DNA of 64,000 bases. Source: Mesaphorura yosii (Eukaryota; Arthropoda; Collembola; Poduromorpha; Tullbergiidae). Location of the stretch: the NCBI GenBank assembly GCA_009869945.1, contig WIXG01000084.1:124001-188000 (forward strand). The letters run 5' to 3'. Within the stretch, counting starts at the first letter, position 1. Every line of letters begins with the position of its first letter. The notes under the pieces were generated by a model. The model worked only from the letters and a program-made list of their open reading frames with translations. It had not been told where the DNA came from and made no database searches. The translations under genes were made by a program, and so were the position numbers. This document shows, piece after piece, positions 24,503-39,519 of this stretch.

Positions 24503-25809
24503 TCAGAGCTTGGCTTTCTTCGGGCCCATGAGCTGCTTGAATTCTTTTTCGCGTTTGCGCACTTGGTTCAGAGAGCGACCTTTCCACGTAGACTTCCTCA
24601 GTTTGATCGGTCGACTCCCAACATAACGTCCTACATTCAGCCAGAAAAGATTTTCATCAGTCATTGTGCAGATAGATGCAACGTATAATTTTTAAATCAT
24701 TCTTACCATCTAATTCACGAATTGCACGGACAAAATCATTCGGATCTTTGAAAGATACGAAGCCGTATCCACGAGTTTTATTTGTTCTCTTGTCTCGAAC
24801 TACTTTAGCTTTCTGAAACGATGCATATCGACCGAAAACTCTTGCTAATACTTCATCTGTGACGTCGTTCCCCAAGTCTCCACAAAATAGCCTAAAATCA
24901 TCTACAAAGATTAGGTTTGGTTGAATTAGAACAAAACGCATATCGTACGAATCACTCAAGGACTATCTTCAAGGACAGTCAACAATCAATAACGAATGAC
25001 TTACTCGGATCCCAATCTAATAATGTAGGATCTTCCCAAACAGTGCCTCCAGCACTTCGTACATGCTTTCTCGGTTTCTTTTCGGGACTAGCAGCGCTGT
25101 CATCTCCTTTCTTTTTCTTCTTCTTGCCCTTTGTGGGACTGCTGCCTGTAGCAGCGTCATTCGTGGTGGAGAACTTCTGAGTTGATGTTGAAGCTGCACC
25201 ACTATGTGCAGATCCTTCTAAGGAGCTCGAAATGCGGCTAAGATTTGGTTCAACTTTTGTCTTGATGTCGGCTTCACCCGTCGCTGTCATCGGTATTAGT
25301 CGTGGTGATGAGCCAACTGCAGTAGTAATCTGTGATGCACCAGCGATCAGAGAAGGTCGAACATGGCTAGGGATTTGACCTTGCATTGACGTTGGTGGAG
25401 CTGAAATTGTTGTATATGACGAAGTAGCTGACACCGAGGGGCCTTTGTTCGCTGGGCCGGCTTTGTATACTTGCGGGGCTCCACTAAAATGAAAAAGGAA
25501 CATTACATTTCTTAATGGTATTACTGCTTCCAAGTACCAAGTTAAAGAGCTTAGTTCACTCAGCACCAGCTTTTGGTATAGTGTTAGTGCGTACCTGATA
25601 ATGACTGGTCCGGCGCTCACTGGCGGTTTTGGAATCGGAGAAGTCCCGGCGGCCCTGCGTACAACTGACGCTGGAATAAAGAGCCCCGAAGTTGTAGGCG
25701 CTGAACCAAGTCCTCCTCCAGCTGCAGGAGCACTGCTTCCTAGTGAGGAAATCTCGGCTTCAAACCTGTCCATTTCTGACTCCATGACTTTCCACTTGTG
25801 GTCGTCCAT
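24503..25809 (-). CDS. RBM42: RNA-binding protein 42
   Basis: This is an RRM protein that in mammals works with hnRNP K and in mRNA splicing and translation. Exons are 25595-25809, 25005-25483, 24707-24901 and 24503-24630, giving about 338 residues. The long N-terminal part is Pro, Ser, Thr and Ala rich and low in complexity, with a Lys run just before the RRM. The single C-terminal RRM reads DDFRLFCGDLGNDVTDEVL (RNP2), then RDKRTNKTRGYGFVSFKDP (RNP1). The hallmark tail YVGSRPIKLRKSTWKGR follows. A helical start segment (KVMESEMDRFEAEI) matches the family. The start is the ATG at 25809. It is head-to-head with PRPF4B, an RNA-processing pair. Confidence 0.93.
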
Positions 25810-26660
25810 GGTTTATCAAGTTTCGGCTAATGAAGTCCCGATGTAATGAGGCTATTATTATTGTTATTGCTGATAATCACTTGAATTTGATTACAAACTC
25901 CACAAAACCGTTTCCTTCCTAGTAAATCAACGCTTTTCGAGTTACTGGGTTTTGAATTTTACTTTTCCTACAAAAAGCTAAAGGCCGCAAAGCAAGGACA
26001 GACGCAGGATGCGTGCTCTTGGAAAATGCCATTGCTTTCATTCTAAAAGAAGTGTAATATATTGCGAATAGGTACCAGTTAAATGATTCACTCCTCGTTG
26101 AAGACGATTTTATAATAAATTATTATTCCTCACACTGGCGATAAAGACAACTTCAGTTAAATTAAATGGTTTCGTCTTAATCTTTCATGGACAAAGGTTC
26201 ATAAAGTGTATTGTAGAAAACGCACCATTTAAGTAACGATCTAACCACAGGGTTTCCCCCGACTGGACTCGACTGCGCTGGATATCTGTCTGTGATCACG
26301 GCGTGTGGGGTGGGCTTCGGCTCCTTGATTCTTGGGCACACCTTTATCTTACCTGCAATTACATCCGCTACATTTAATTGGTGAATCAGATGAGCTGAAG
26401 TGGGTACTTGAACTCTCAACCAATTGGTAATTTGGGTATTCGTAAGTTTGGAAAAGAATCTAGCATAGAGTTGGAGAGCGCTGTGATAGTGACTGATAGA
26501 GATGAGCTACAAAATTAATGTTGCGCGTTTTTATTGCGATGAAACTCTTATAAGCGGTTTTATGACTGAATGTGTTCTTTTTGGCGCAGGCGATTTGATT
26601 ACTTTCCAAGTTTGCAACTGTAATCAGGAATCAGCTAAGGACAGACAGAACGATAGAAAT
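25810..26660. promoter_or_regulatory. Divergent region between RBM42 and PRPF4B
   Basis: These 851 bases hold both 5' ends. Within it, on the minus strand, lies an open stretch at 26177-26506 that may be the last exon of an antisense gene (listed separately). A TTGGCGCAG acceptor-like site at about 26581-26589 may end a leader intron of PRPF4B. Confidence 0.4.
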
Positions 26661-31229
<4,569 letters not shown>

Positions 31230-31787
31230 ACTGTTCCATAAACTACCATTATTGGCATTTATGAGATGAGCATGCAGAAACTCGGCTATTCACATGTAAT
31301 ATTAACAAGGCTTATTTATAGAGTTGCATTTCGGGAGGTTGAGAATTGTATTACTGTAATTGTGATTCCTGTTTTAGTTTGTAATTATGGACTAATTACA
31401 AGAATAAAATGTATTTATGTTCTACGTTTGGAGAAAGTCAAGGCAAAGCGGCCAACACCGTTTCATTTCGTGAGAAATGAATGTAAATAATACGCATGTG
31501 TAGATGAATGCATTTCTTATGCATAAAACACACGCTCATACGGCTGACGAGACCGAAAATCGTTTCGTCTCGAATTACTTTTTTTTTTTGCTAATCTAAG
31601 TTTTGTTAGAAAGTTGGGATCAAATGAAGAACTATCAATGCAGCTAAATTAATAACGATCTTAACCTAACCATGTGCATCACGAATTAATTTAGTGCACA
31701 GTGCATGGACAGTGCAGCACGTCACGACGTCACTGGGTGCACAATTGAAATCAGTAGCGAGTAGTCACAGCTGACACGGATTCGCAG
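31230..31787. other. Intergenic region, PRPF4B to F-box gene
   Basis: It holds the PRPF4B 3' untranslated region (AATAAA at 31403) and then the promoter of the F-box gene, with a T run near 31580. Nothing else was seen. Confidence 0.5.
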
Positions 31788-33472
31788 ATGGATTTGGACA
31801 TTATGGACATCCAAGAAACCACAGGCGCAGCTGGGGAAACTGTTGGCGAGACCCCCGTCCTGTTTAATCTGTTTCAGCTGCCTTGTGAGGTATAATCTAG
31901 CATTTCTAAGAAGATAAGAAGTACTCCCACTGAACTGAGCAGATGAGCTAAGTAATTCCCTGATTTCAGGTTCGGCTTCATGTTTACCGTTCAATGCGCC
32001 TGGAAGATGTTCTTAAAATGCGCCAGACATGCAAGCAAAGCAAAGGAGAAATTGACAGCGCCATTGAATTTAACATTAGAATCGACGATCACGCCTACAA
32101 GAAATACCGGTGTCTATTTGGTTTACGGGTCCGCAGCTGTAACATCCAAAACTGGACATGTGGCCATAAACACACGTCAAAACTACCCACCTTCAAGTTT
32201 CCAAATCAAGTCAAGGAAGTGATATTGAATGGTCCAATTAAGAAGAGAATGATTCACCACATCCTGACAGCATGTCCGAATCTCGAATCTTTAACATGCA
32301 CCCACGAAATACTGGGCTCATCTCCAAACGCTTTTGAAGGAAAGCTGCTTCAAGAAGTGCTAACCTCCAAGCTCCCGAATTTGACCTCGTTGCACCTGCA
32401 GCTAATCCGATACCCAACGCAAGATTCATTTTATGATTTTCATTCCAATATCAAGTTATTTCTGGCAGCAACATTTCCCTTATTAAAATCCTTCACGCTG
32501 GATTACATCATGTGGGAAGAATGGATTGAACTTTTGAAGTTTCTATCGAATCATGCTGACACGCTGGAACGCGTCAACTTGCGGGTTGGGGAAGCACTTG
32601 GGCATCGCATGGCCTTAGGTTACAGTCGGGCTAATGCAGACTCAACCGTCCGTACGGCAATCAATGCAAAGCAGCTGGGACGACAACTGCGGTTGAAGGA
32701 GTTTGACTTTCATGACAAGATTTTGCATCTGAATCCCACCAAGGAACTTATCATTGATCTACTGAAAGCTCAACAAAGTTTGGAAACGTTAAAGTTTTGC
32801 TGCTCCAAAGGCCAGATGACCATCAACGAATTGTCGCCTATTGTGCTGGCAAACGAATCCAGCTTGACCACCGTCACAATTGAACCTCTGCGAAATGTCA
32901 AGTCGCATCGTTACACGGTGATGGCAGTTGATAACGGGAACCTAGTGGAGGTGGAGCATCACAACGAGTTTCCGGTGTCTATGGACATGAAATTATTTGC
33001 TGAGTGCGACAAGCTCCAATCATTATCATTATTGGCTGATCTCGGTGGACCACTTTCTCCAAAAGTGGAACTTGTTAACCTTCGCAAGCTTCCAAATACT
33101 CTAGTAACATTACACTTAAGCGATTACGCATTAGACGAGAGTTACAAGTCAGATCTATTAGATTTTGCACTCAATTGCCCAAATTTGCAGCAAATTACGC
33201 TTGTAGATATAACAGGGTACAGGAATTGTGTAGTTCAGTATTCCTATTTGTTAAGCACAATCCTGAATAATTGTACTAGGCTAAAATACTTTTACATGCG
33301 ACCAATTTTATACTCAAGGGACGTAGACGATGAACACACATCCGAATTGGTGCGGTTAATCGAGTTGTTTCAGGTTTACATGAATACTTGCTTTGATCCC
33401 GACGATGACCTGAATGAGTTCGAAGTGACTTTTCCAAAATGGAGTATTTTGCCAAAATTGTCGATCTCGTAA
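31788..33472 (+). CDS. F-box protein with leucine-rich-repeat-like body
   Basis: This is a predicted substrate receptor of an SCF (SKP1-CUL1-F-box) ubiquitin ligase. Exons are 31788-31889 and 31970-33472, giving 534 residues. The F-box is read as FNLFQLPCEVRLHVYRSM followed by LEDVLKMRQTCKQSK (about residues 27-60); the intron falls inside it. The body has irregular leucine-rich repeats, for example ILTACPNLESLTC, SKLPNLTSLHLQL and ALNCPNLQQITLVDITG. No transmembrane segment or zinc finger is seen. Large lineage-specific F-box families of this kind are common in arthropods, and I cannot name an orthologue. AATAAA is at 33663. Confidence 0.72.
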
Positions 33473-34207
33473 TTGTAAATCAAGTCAGTCAAATCAGGTA
33501 TCGGTTCCATGGTAAACGTTATGTTTAGAGTCACTTACTTTTCATACGCAATTATTTTTTTGAGGCATTTTGGTCCTTTTGTAGCTAGATTTAATTTAAT
33601 GAAGTTTCAGTTTCTTGCTTTTATAAATTATATTTGTTTGTCAGCTTCCGAGTGAACTCATGAATAAATTGTCGAATTGTGTCATGCAGCACCTGCCTGT
33701 CTGCGCCTGCGTGTAAATAAGATTCGCAACGAAAATGAAAACAAAAGCAGTGAGATCACCAAAAGCCTGGTTCACGCTTTCATTGCAAACCAGAACTATT
33801 CACTTCGATTATAGCTGTTCGGCAACTGTCAATGTGCTCCAGTGCTCCTGATTTAATTGGAATGACATCATGCTCGCAAATGTCGTTCGTCCAAGTTCAT
33901 ATTGGGTGACAATTCTTTATCGTCAATGTGCAAGCCTTATCATTTGTCACGCATTTGACACAACCGAGATTCGATCAGCCTGACGTCCTTTAAAAGCTTA
34001 TGCCGCACGGCGACATTGCTTTAATGTATTCACTACTTTCTATCGAAAAACAAGTTAATTTGTTCACCAACATTGCGCTCTAACTTGTTTATTTTAAATT
34101 GTCGTGTGGCCGGAAAGTTACATACTACAGACGGGTGATCTTCATTAGTGCAACGCACGACGGACGCTTTCTGCAGACAGACTCTTTTTAATCAATAATC
34201 GTTTACG
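33473..34207. promoter_or_regulatory. Intergenic region upstream of the astacin-like gene
   Basis: 735 bases with the F-box gene 3' end (AATAAA 33663) on the left and the astacin-like gene's 5' region on the right. The words CTTTAAAAGC (about 33989) could be a weak TATA-like element but it is far from the ATG. Nothing firm. Confidence 0.35.
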
Positions 34208-35199
34208 ATGGCTGTTAAATCTGTCCAGTGTTTAGCAATTCTTTCAATTGTAGCTTTTCTTAACTTTGAGGCTGCATTAGGCATCGCACCGTACACTGAC
34301 CCCACGAAAAGGTGGCCCGGTGGAATTGTGTATTACACAATTGACAGCAGCTTATGTAATTTGACCCAATTTCGACATGCCGGTCATTGAGATGACTTTT
34401 CCATGTTGTTACTTAATCCCTTGCAGCAACTTTCGTTCCCGAAATCAAGCGGGCCATCGAGCACATTGAAGCCAACACTTGCATCCATTACGTGGAACGG
34501 ACCGATCAGCCCAATTTTGTCTCACTTCGTCTGGAGACGAAGGTCCGCTGCACTGCGCCAATTGGATTTCAAGGGAACATCGAACACGAAATAACGATTT
34601 TCCGAACCGAATGTGACTTCTTCTCGTACTTCGTCCACCAACTTATCCAGATTTTGGGAATGAATCACGAACATCAACGATCGGACAGAGATGAGCATAT
34701 CAAGGTCAACGACAGCAACATAGAACCAGGTACTTTGAAAGCTGAATGCCGTGAATTCTTCATATACTCTCTCACGTAACTTCAACTTAAATAATGGCGT
34801 TCTTTTTCGCAGACAGCGTTCGATACTTCCAAAAACTGGACCCAAGCACGCATTCTCGCTCCGCTTACGACGCCGACAGCATAATGCATTACGGGTCACT
34901 TCGCTTCTCTGGCAATGGGGAGCCAACAATGCTGTTCCTAAATGGGAGCCGAATTAAAGACTTGCAAGAGAAGAAAAATCTCAGCGCCTTGGACATAATC
35001 GGGATCAACACCTATTACAACTGTGAGTACAGCAGCGTTTTGATTAATATACTCTTCTAATATCGATTCCTTAACCAACCTTGCACCTGACTATTCGACT
35101 GCAGGTCCTGAGAATTCATCAGCCGGGCGTTCGTCGTCTACATTCAGTCTCATGGTGACTACACTAACACTATTCATAGCATTCGGGCTCAGATTGTAA
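34208..35199 (+). CDS. Astacin-family protein, catalytically dead (pseudoprotease), probably membrane-anchored
   Basis: This has the M12A astacin fold. Exons are 34208-34355, 34427-34729, 34813-35022 and 35105-35199, giving 251 residues. A signal peptide (residues 1-25, hydrophobic core LAILSIVAFLNF) is followed almost at once by the mature-type start RWPGGIVYYTID, so the pro-region is very short. IKRAIEHIEANTCIHYVER is typical of the family. The zinc motif HExxHxxGxxH reads HQLIQILGMNH (about residues 120-130): the catalytic Glu is Gln and the second zinc His is Gln. The following HEHQRSDRDEH and the Met-turn SIMHYGSLRF are kept. The C terminus ends in a Ser-rich linker and a hydrophobic tail (LMVTTLTLFIAFGLRL), resembling a GPI-attachment signal. 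I infer a non-proteolytic binding or decoy role. Confidence 0.85.
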
Positions 35200-35545
35200 A
35201 TGCGCCAAGATGACACGTGTTTCTGTAAGATCACCGACTAGAATCCCTGTTTGTTGAAAGCCTAATTACGACAGCTCAATTTCTAAAATGTTAAGGTCAA
35301 ACTCGAAGGATAAGTATTGTATACGAAATTAACTTGCGTGACTTTTCTTTTGAATTAGTTGACAATACTTTGCGTAATAGCATAATCGGAAAAATATTTC
35401 ATTTAATCAGCTTTAGTTACGATAGTGTAATGGCAGCCCCAGCCTCCATAATTTTGATTTGGTCAAAGTTTTCATATCACATTCTAACCCCAAAAAAGAC
35501 TAGTATGTTTTAATCTTTCGTATCTCTCATCTACTTCGTGTCCTC
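35200..35545. other. Convergent intergenic region, astacin-like gene to CYB5R4
   Basis: 346 bases holding the 3' ends of two convergent genes. It is AT-rich with no coding signal or clear repeat. Confidence 0.5.
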
Positions 35546-38115
35546 TCAGCCCAAGAACACAAATACTGAATCAGGAATATGACCGATGCTTTCGATGGTC
35601 CTGAGGAGACATGCCAAAAATAACAATCAATTTTAATTTTCCCTTCCAGTTAAATAGAAGGTTTGATACTTACTGCGTTGCGTTGGTATTGAAGCCATCC
35701 GGGCCGCAACTCATCCACCTGACTCGTGTGACGTCCTTGGTTAAATTGGGAACTGAATCTAGGCAAGTATGCAGAAGGTCGTCGCTGATTCTCCCGCGAA
35801 GTCCACCCCAACCACTGTCAGCTCTTGTGAGCACGGGAATGAAATGGAACCAAGACTTTCGTTCCTCCAACTTCTCCATCTCTTTCTTCCAGATGATCTC
35901 ATTTTCTGTCTTGTTCCAGTGGATGAGTATCACGTGATCAACACCTATAAAGTGGCAAAATGTGCTAGTTAAGAAGGAGACGATTAAGGCCACCGAAACG
36001 CACGGTGCAAATTATTGACATACCGAGGGCAATGTTGTGGTCGAGAAGGAATTGTATAATGCGATAGAATGGAGTAACTCCAGAACCCGCAGCCAGAAGA
36101 ATCAATCCATCAGCTCCTTGCAGGAAGTCCGTGTCAAAGTTGCCACTGGAGGATCCAATCAGAAGTGCGTCTTCCTGATCCACGGGCACTTGTGTGAGCA
36201 GCGGAGTCAGCATTCCGTTGGGATACAATTTGTAAATGAAGTGCAGAATTTGGTGCTTGTCGTCTTCGACGATCCACGATTTGTGAAAGAGTGAACAGAC
36301 TGGAGTGTATCTTCGACTGTTGCCCTCAAGTCTAATCTTCACATCGAACCCAATCGGAACTCCGAGCCGCCCCAAATGATGCAGTCGCACAGTCATGAAG
36401 AAGGTGTTGTGGGCGATTTGTTGCCTAAATTGAAGATGACAATTTATTGTTTTCGGGCTCCATTAAGGGGTTTAATCGATTTTATAACCTCATAATTATG
36501 GTTGACGGGATCATGTCTTCGATGGCGCGGCGTGAGTCTTCTACTTCATTGTGGTCGGGCAGTGGCTCTCCAAGTTTTGTCCAAAGTTCTGTACAGAATG
36601 GAACTTTTCTAAAATTTCATTCAAGTCCACGAAACAGTTGCTTGGCCTTACTCTTCTCGGCTTTAGGAATTTTGAGAATTAGGTTCTTGAATCGATTTGT
36701 AAAGGATATTTGAACTGAATCGTCCAGAATAGGATTGGTCAACTGAAAATAGGCCATCCACATGTCGGGAGGTTTGGTGATGACTTTGAGCAGAAGTATC
36801 TCTTTATCTAGGAGTGCCACACTCCAGTAATCTCTGTTGTACTTGAACCCTTGCAACGAAACCTATCAGAGGCTAAAGTTTTAGAGGCACACTACGCTTA
36901 ATGTTTTTAAGCGCGACTACCTTGTAAGTGACATAATTTTCATCCTCGGCGAAACTGGTGACTGGTATTAAACCTGGAACTTCACGCCCACCTACAAATT
37001 AAAGCACAGTCAGTCTTATAACGCTGTTTAGTGTTCAATTACTGTAAAATGGGGAAACGGCTTACTTTTACAAAAGCTGCATATTTTACATCCCCAACAC
37101 TTCTTTTTTGGAACAATTCCCAAATTTTCATTGACCACTGAATCGCGATGCACCATTGACTTTGGCATAAAAGATATTGCTCTCTCCTCGTCTTCTTCAA
37201 CCAACGTCTGTCTTCTTGAGTAAACCCCGACTTGCTCCCCCGCAAGCAGTGCCTCAAAATTCACATAACTATGAATCTATGAATAAGTAGAGTCATAAAT
37301 TATGTGAGTGGAAGACATACAGAGCTCGTTTTTTTAATGAACCTTGTTCAGTTATTTAGCCCTTGGGCCTCTGTGAATAAGCAAACTTAGCAACCTAACT
37401 AAATCAAAAATTTTCGTAAGTACCCTGCACAAGGAACTCACCGAGTTGAAGAGTGCGGTCCCGTCAATGCCTGCTCCTTTCATAATTTCAGACACGCCTC
37501 CGGGATGATAAGGAACGTATTCTGTCACGTCGTAAACATGCCCTGAAATAAATTGCACTTCATAAAATCTATAATCTTCGTTTAAGCGACGATAGAATAA
37601 TTTCTTTTCTTCGTTCCTTACCTCTGAGAGCTATCCAACAATCATCTTTTTTATTGTGTCGATTCAGCTCGGCGGTGGAGATAGGTCGTGTTTGTTTTAG
37701 GTCAGGGCGCTTGGTCGGGACGTCCTGAGAGAGCCTCTTGGCCCAAGCGAGAGCTGGAAGCCCGTTTTCAGCCGAAAATCTTCGTCCTTCACCTGAAGTG
37801 TCCATAGTTTATGATTCCATGTACCTAACTAAACTACTATTGTCAGATAATTGCTAAGCTAAACTTTACTGACTCACCTAACTTTGTGACGTTCTGCACC
37901 GCCAAATCAGCTCCGAGCAGCCCAGTCGATATGGCAGCGTTTTGTTTTCCTTTCTCTGCGCACAGTGATTTGGGGGATGTCGGCGGAGTTACAACTTGAA
38001 CTCTGGGCGATGATGTGGGGGCAGGTGAGGGGATGGTCGGCGGCGGTGGCATGAGATCGGCCGCATTCTTGTCTTTGCCTTTCGAATCCTTTGACGTAGG
38101 AGGAGTATTCATCAT
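35546..38115 (-). CDS. CYB5R4: Cytochrome b5 reductase 4 (NCB5OR): fused b5, CS and flavin reductase
   Basis: This flavohaem NAD(P)H oxidoreductase of the endoplasmic reticulum is linked to fatty-acid desaturation and redox balance. Ten exons: 37878-38115, 37622-37792, 37442-37542, 37066-37276, 36921-36991, 36652-36862, 36489-36603, 36024-36424, 35674-35944 and 35546-35600, giving about 614 residues (human about 521). A long Pro/Ser/Lys N terminus precedes the b5 domain with the haem motif YHPGG. A Cys-bearing linker (KKKCWGCKICSFC) follows. Next come the CS domain and the FAD/NAD reductase with RRYTPVCSL, GADGLILLAAGSGVTP and CGPDG. The linker Cys cluster is unusual. The intron between 36652 and 36603 is only about 48 bases, so that junction is the least sure. 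The first in-frame ATG is at 38115. Confidence 0.9.
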
Positions 38116-38751
38116 TTTCTTAATTTCTGCTGCTAAATTCTTAATAGGAGTCAAACTCGGTGACTCCAAAATGGAATTTTAGCACATGGCGAATTCACAC
38201 CGTTTTAAGTTTTAAGTCTACTTTGTTAGCACAATCGATACGAAGGTCAATACGTCAAGTTTTCTATTAGGACATTCCAGATGCAAAGTGCAATTTTTCC
38301 CGCGGTGTCGCCGTTTCGTATAACATCTGTTTCCCCTACCTCTGACCGTTGTCGAGATTCTTGCATACAAATGGTCGACAATTGGTAAGTAGATATTACC
38401 GAAAATATTTTTGATCGAGACCCGGCTGAACGCAGGGGACCGTATCTAAAAACACTCTTACGAAGGCGGGGATTACGAATGTGAAATCAGTTTCTGCGTA
38501 TCTCAAAGTTTTCGAGATTGTTATGGACAGGAAACTGTCGACAATCAATGAGGAGATTTTGACCAACGAAGTTTTGTTCTTTTAATGGCAAGAATACATC
38601 GCCAATAAACTGTTTGACAACCAGGCAGGAGCGAGCGTAATTTTTAAGTCACAAACATCATAAGCAGTAAGAGTCGAACAAAGCTGTGCAATTTTGCATA
38701 TCCCAAGCCGCGTGCCAGCTTCATTCAATAACACTGAACACTCTCTCCCAG
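38116..38751. other. Intergenic region upstream of CYB5R4
   Basis: 636 bases containing the CYB5R4 promoter region and the 3' untranslated region of the PPxY membrane-protein gene, both on the minus strand. No further feature was recognised. Confidence 0.5.
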
Positions 38752-39519
38752 TTAAGATGGGTAATTGGGGTTGTAAGGCTGCTGTGTCGGTTGGGTGGCC
38801 GGATATGACGGTGGAGTGTAGACGGCTTGTTGAACCGGAGCGGTATACACAAAGCCTGGTTGCATTCGTCCGCCTCCTCTCGGTGATGGTGGCTGTTGTA
38901 TGACGATAGGAGCCTGCATCAGCGGAGCATTTTGTCCAGGATACTGTTGTGGCTGGGCCATGTTCACTGCAAAAGGATAGGCAATTGGTTCCTTTACTTG
39001 CTTCATTAAAAAAAATCAAAATCGCTTGTACGCTCGATATGCACATGAGCAGTACCTGTAACAATCACCGGTTGCGGTTGCAGACGATTCCGCAAGTATC
39101 CATAAGTTGTCATGTCCGACCAAGTGCAATTTCCAAGCCCGGGCTTTCTGTTTCTGATGTGCTTACACGGGAAGATTTGAGGGCAGAAGCAGATTAGCAG
39201 TGCGATGATGGGTCCAATAGCGCAGGTCAACAGAAACAAGAAGATTCTAAAAGTAATCATACAAAGTATGAGGTCATGGATAGGTGGAATTCTTCTGTTA
39301 AATGACTTACAAAATTAAGCCCACAGGGCTCACTGGTTGTGGAGGCTCGTATGCGTTGTAACTTGAACTTGACCTACCTCGCTGGGCTGACGGAATCGGC
39401 AAGACATTTTCATGTTCGACGCTTGCGCCGGGTGCGACCACAGCATTCACAATTGCCGCAGTACAAAACAGCACAAGGAGTCCTATTCCAAATATTCCGA
39501 CCTGAACTTTGGAGTTCAT
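38752..39519 (-). CDS. Single-pass membrane protein with proline-rich PPxY tail
   Basis: Exons are 39311-39519, 39056-39246 and 38752-38966, giving 204 residues. The order is a signal peptide (residues 1-26, core VGIFGIGLLVLFCTAAIVNA) and a short Ser/Pro-rich ectodomain of about 40 residues. A membrane segment follows (IFLFLLTCAIGPIIALLICF), then a juxtamembrane Cys/His/Arg patch (CPQIFPCKHIRNRK). The tail is Pro/Gln/Tyr-rich, with PPSY and several YxP motifs, ending NPNYPS. The architecture recalls Shisa- or VOPP1/WBP1-like adaptors that recruit WW-domain ubiquitin ligases through PPxY, though the usual ectodomain cysteines of Shisa are absent. The family is not assigned. The start is the ATG at 39519; upstream in-frame sequence is not signal-like. 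Confidence 0.75.

Noticed and set aside
26502-26660. Upstream extension of the PRPF4B frame
   Set aside because: The frame stays open upstream of the chosen ATG, but the encoded Cys/Phe-rich residues are unlike any PRPF4B N terminus and an acceptor-like site lies within it; treated as leader sequence.
38582-39064. 160-codon minus-strand frame overlapping the PPxY membrane-protein gene
   Set aside because: It is in another frame of the same strand, crosses the true exon 3 and its intron, and has no family features. Exon 3 of the spliced gene explains the region better.
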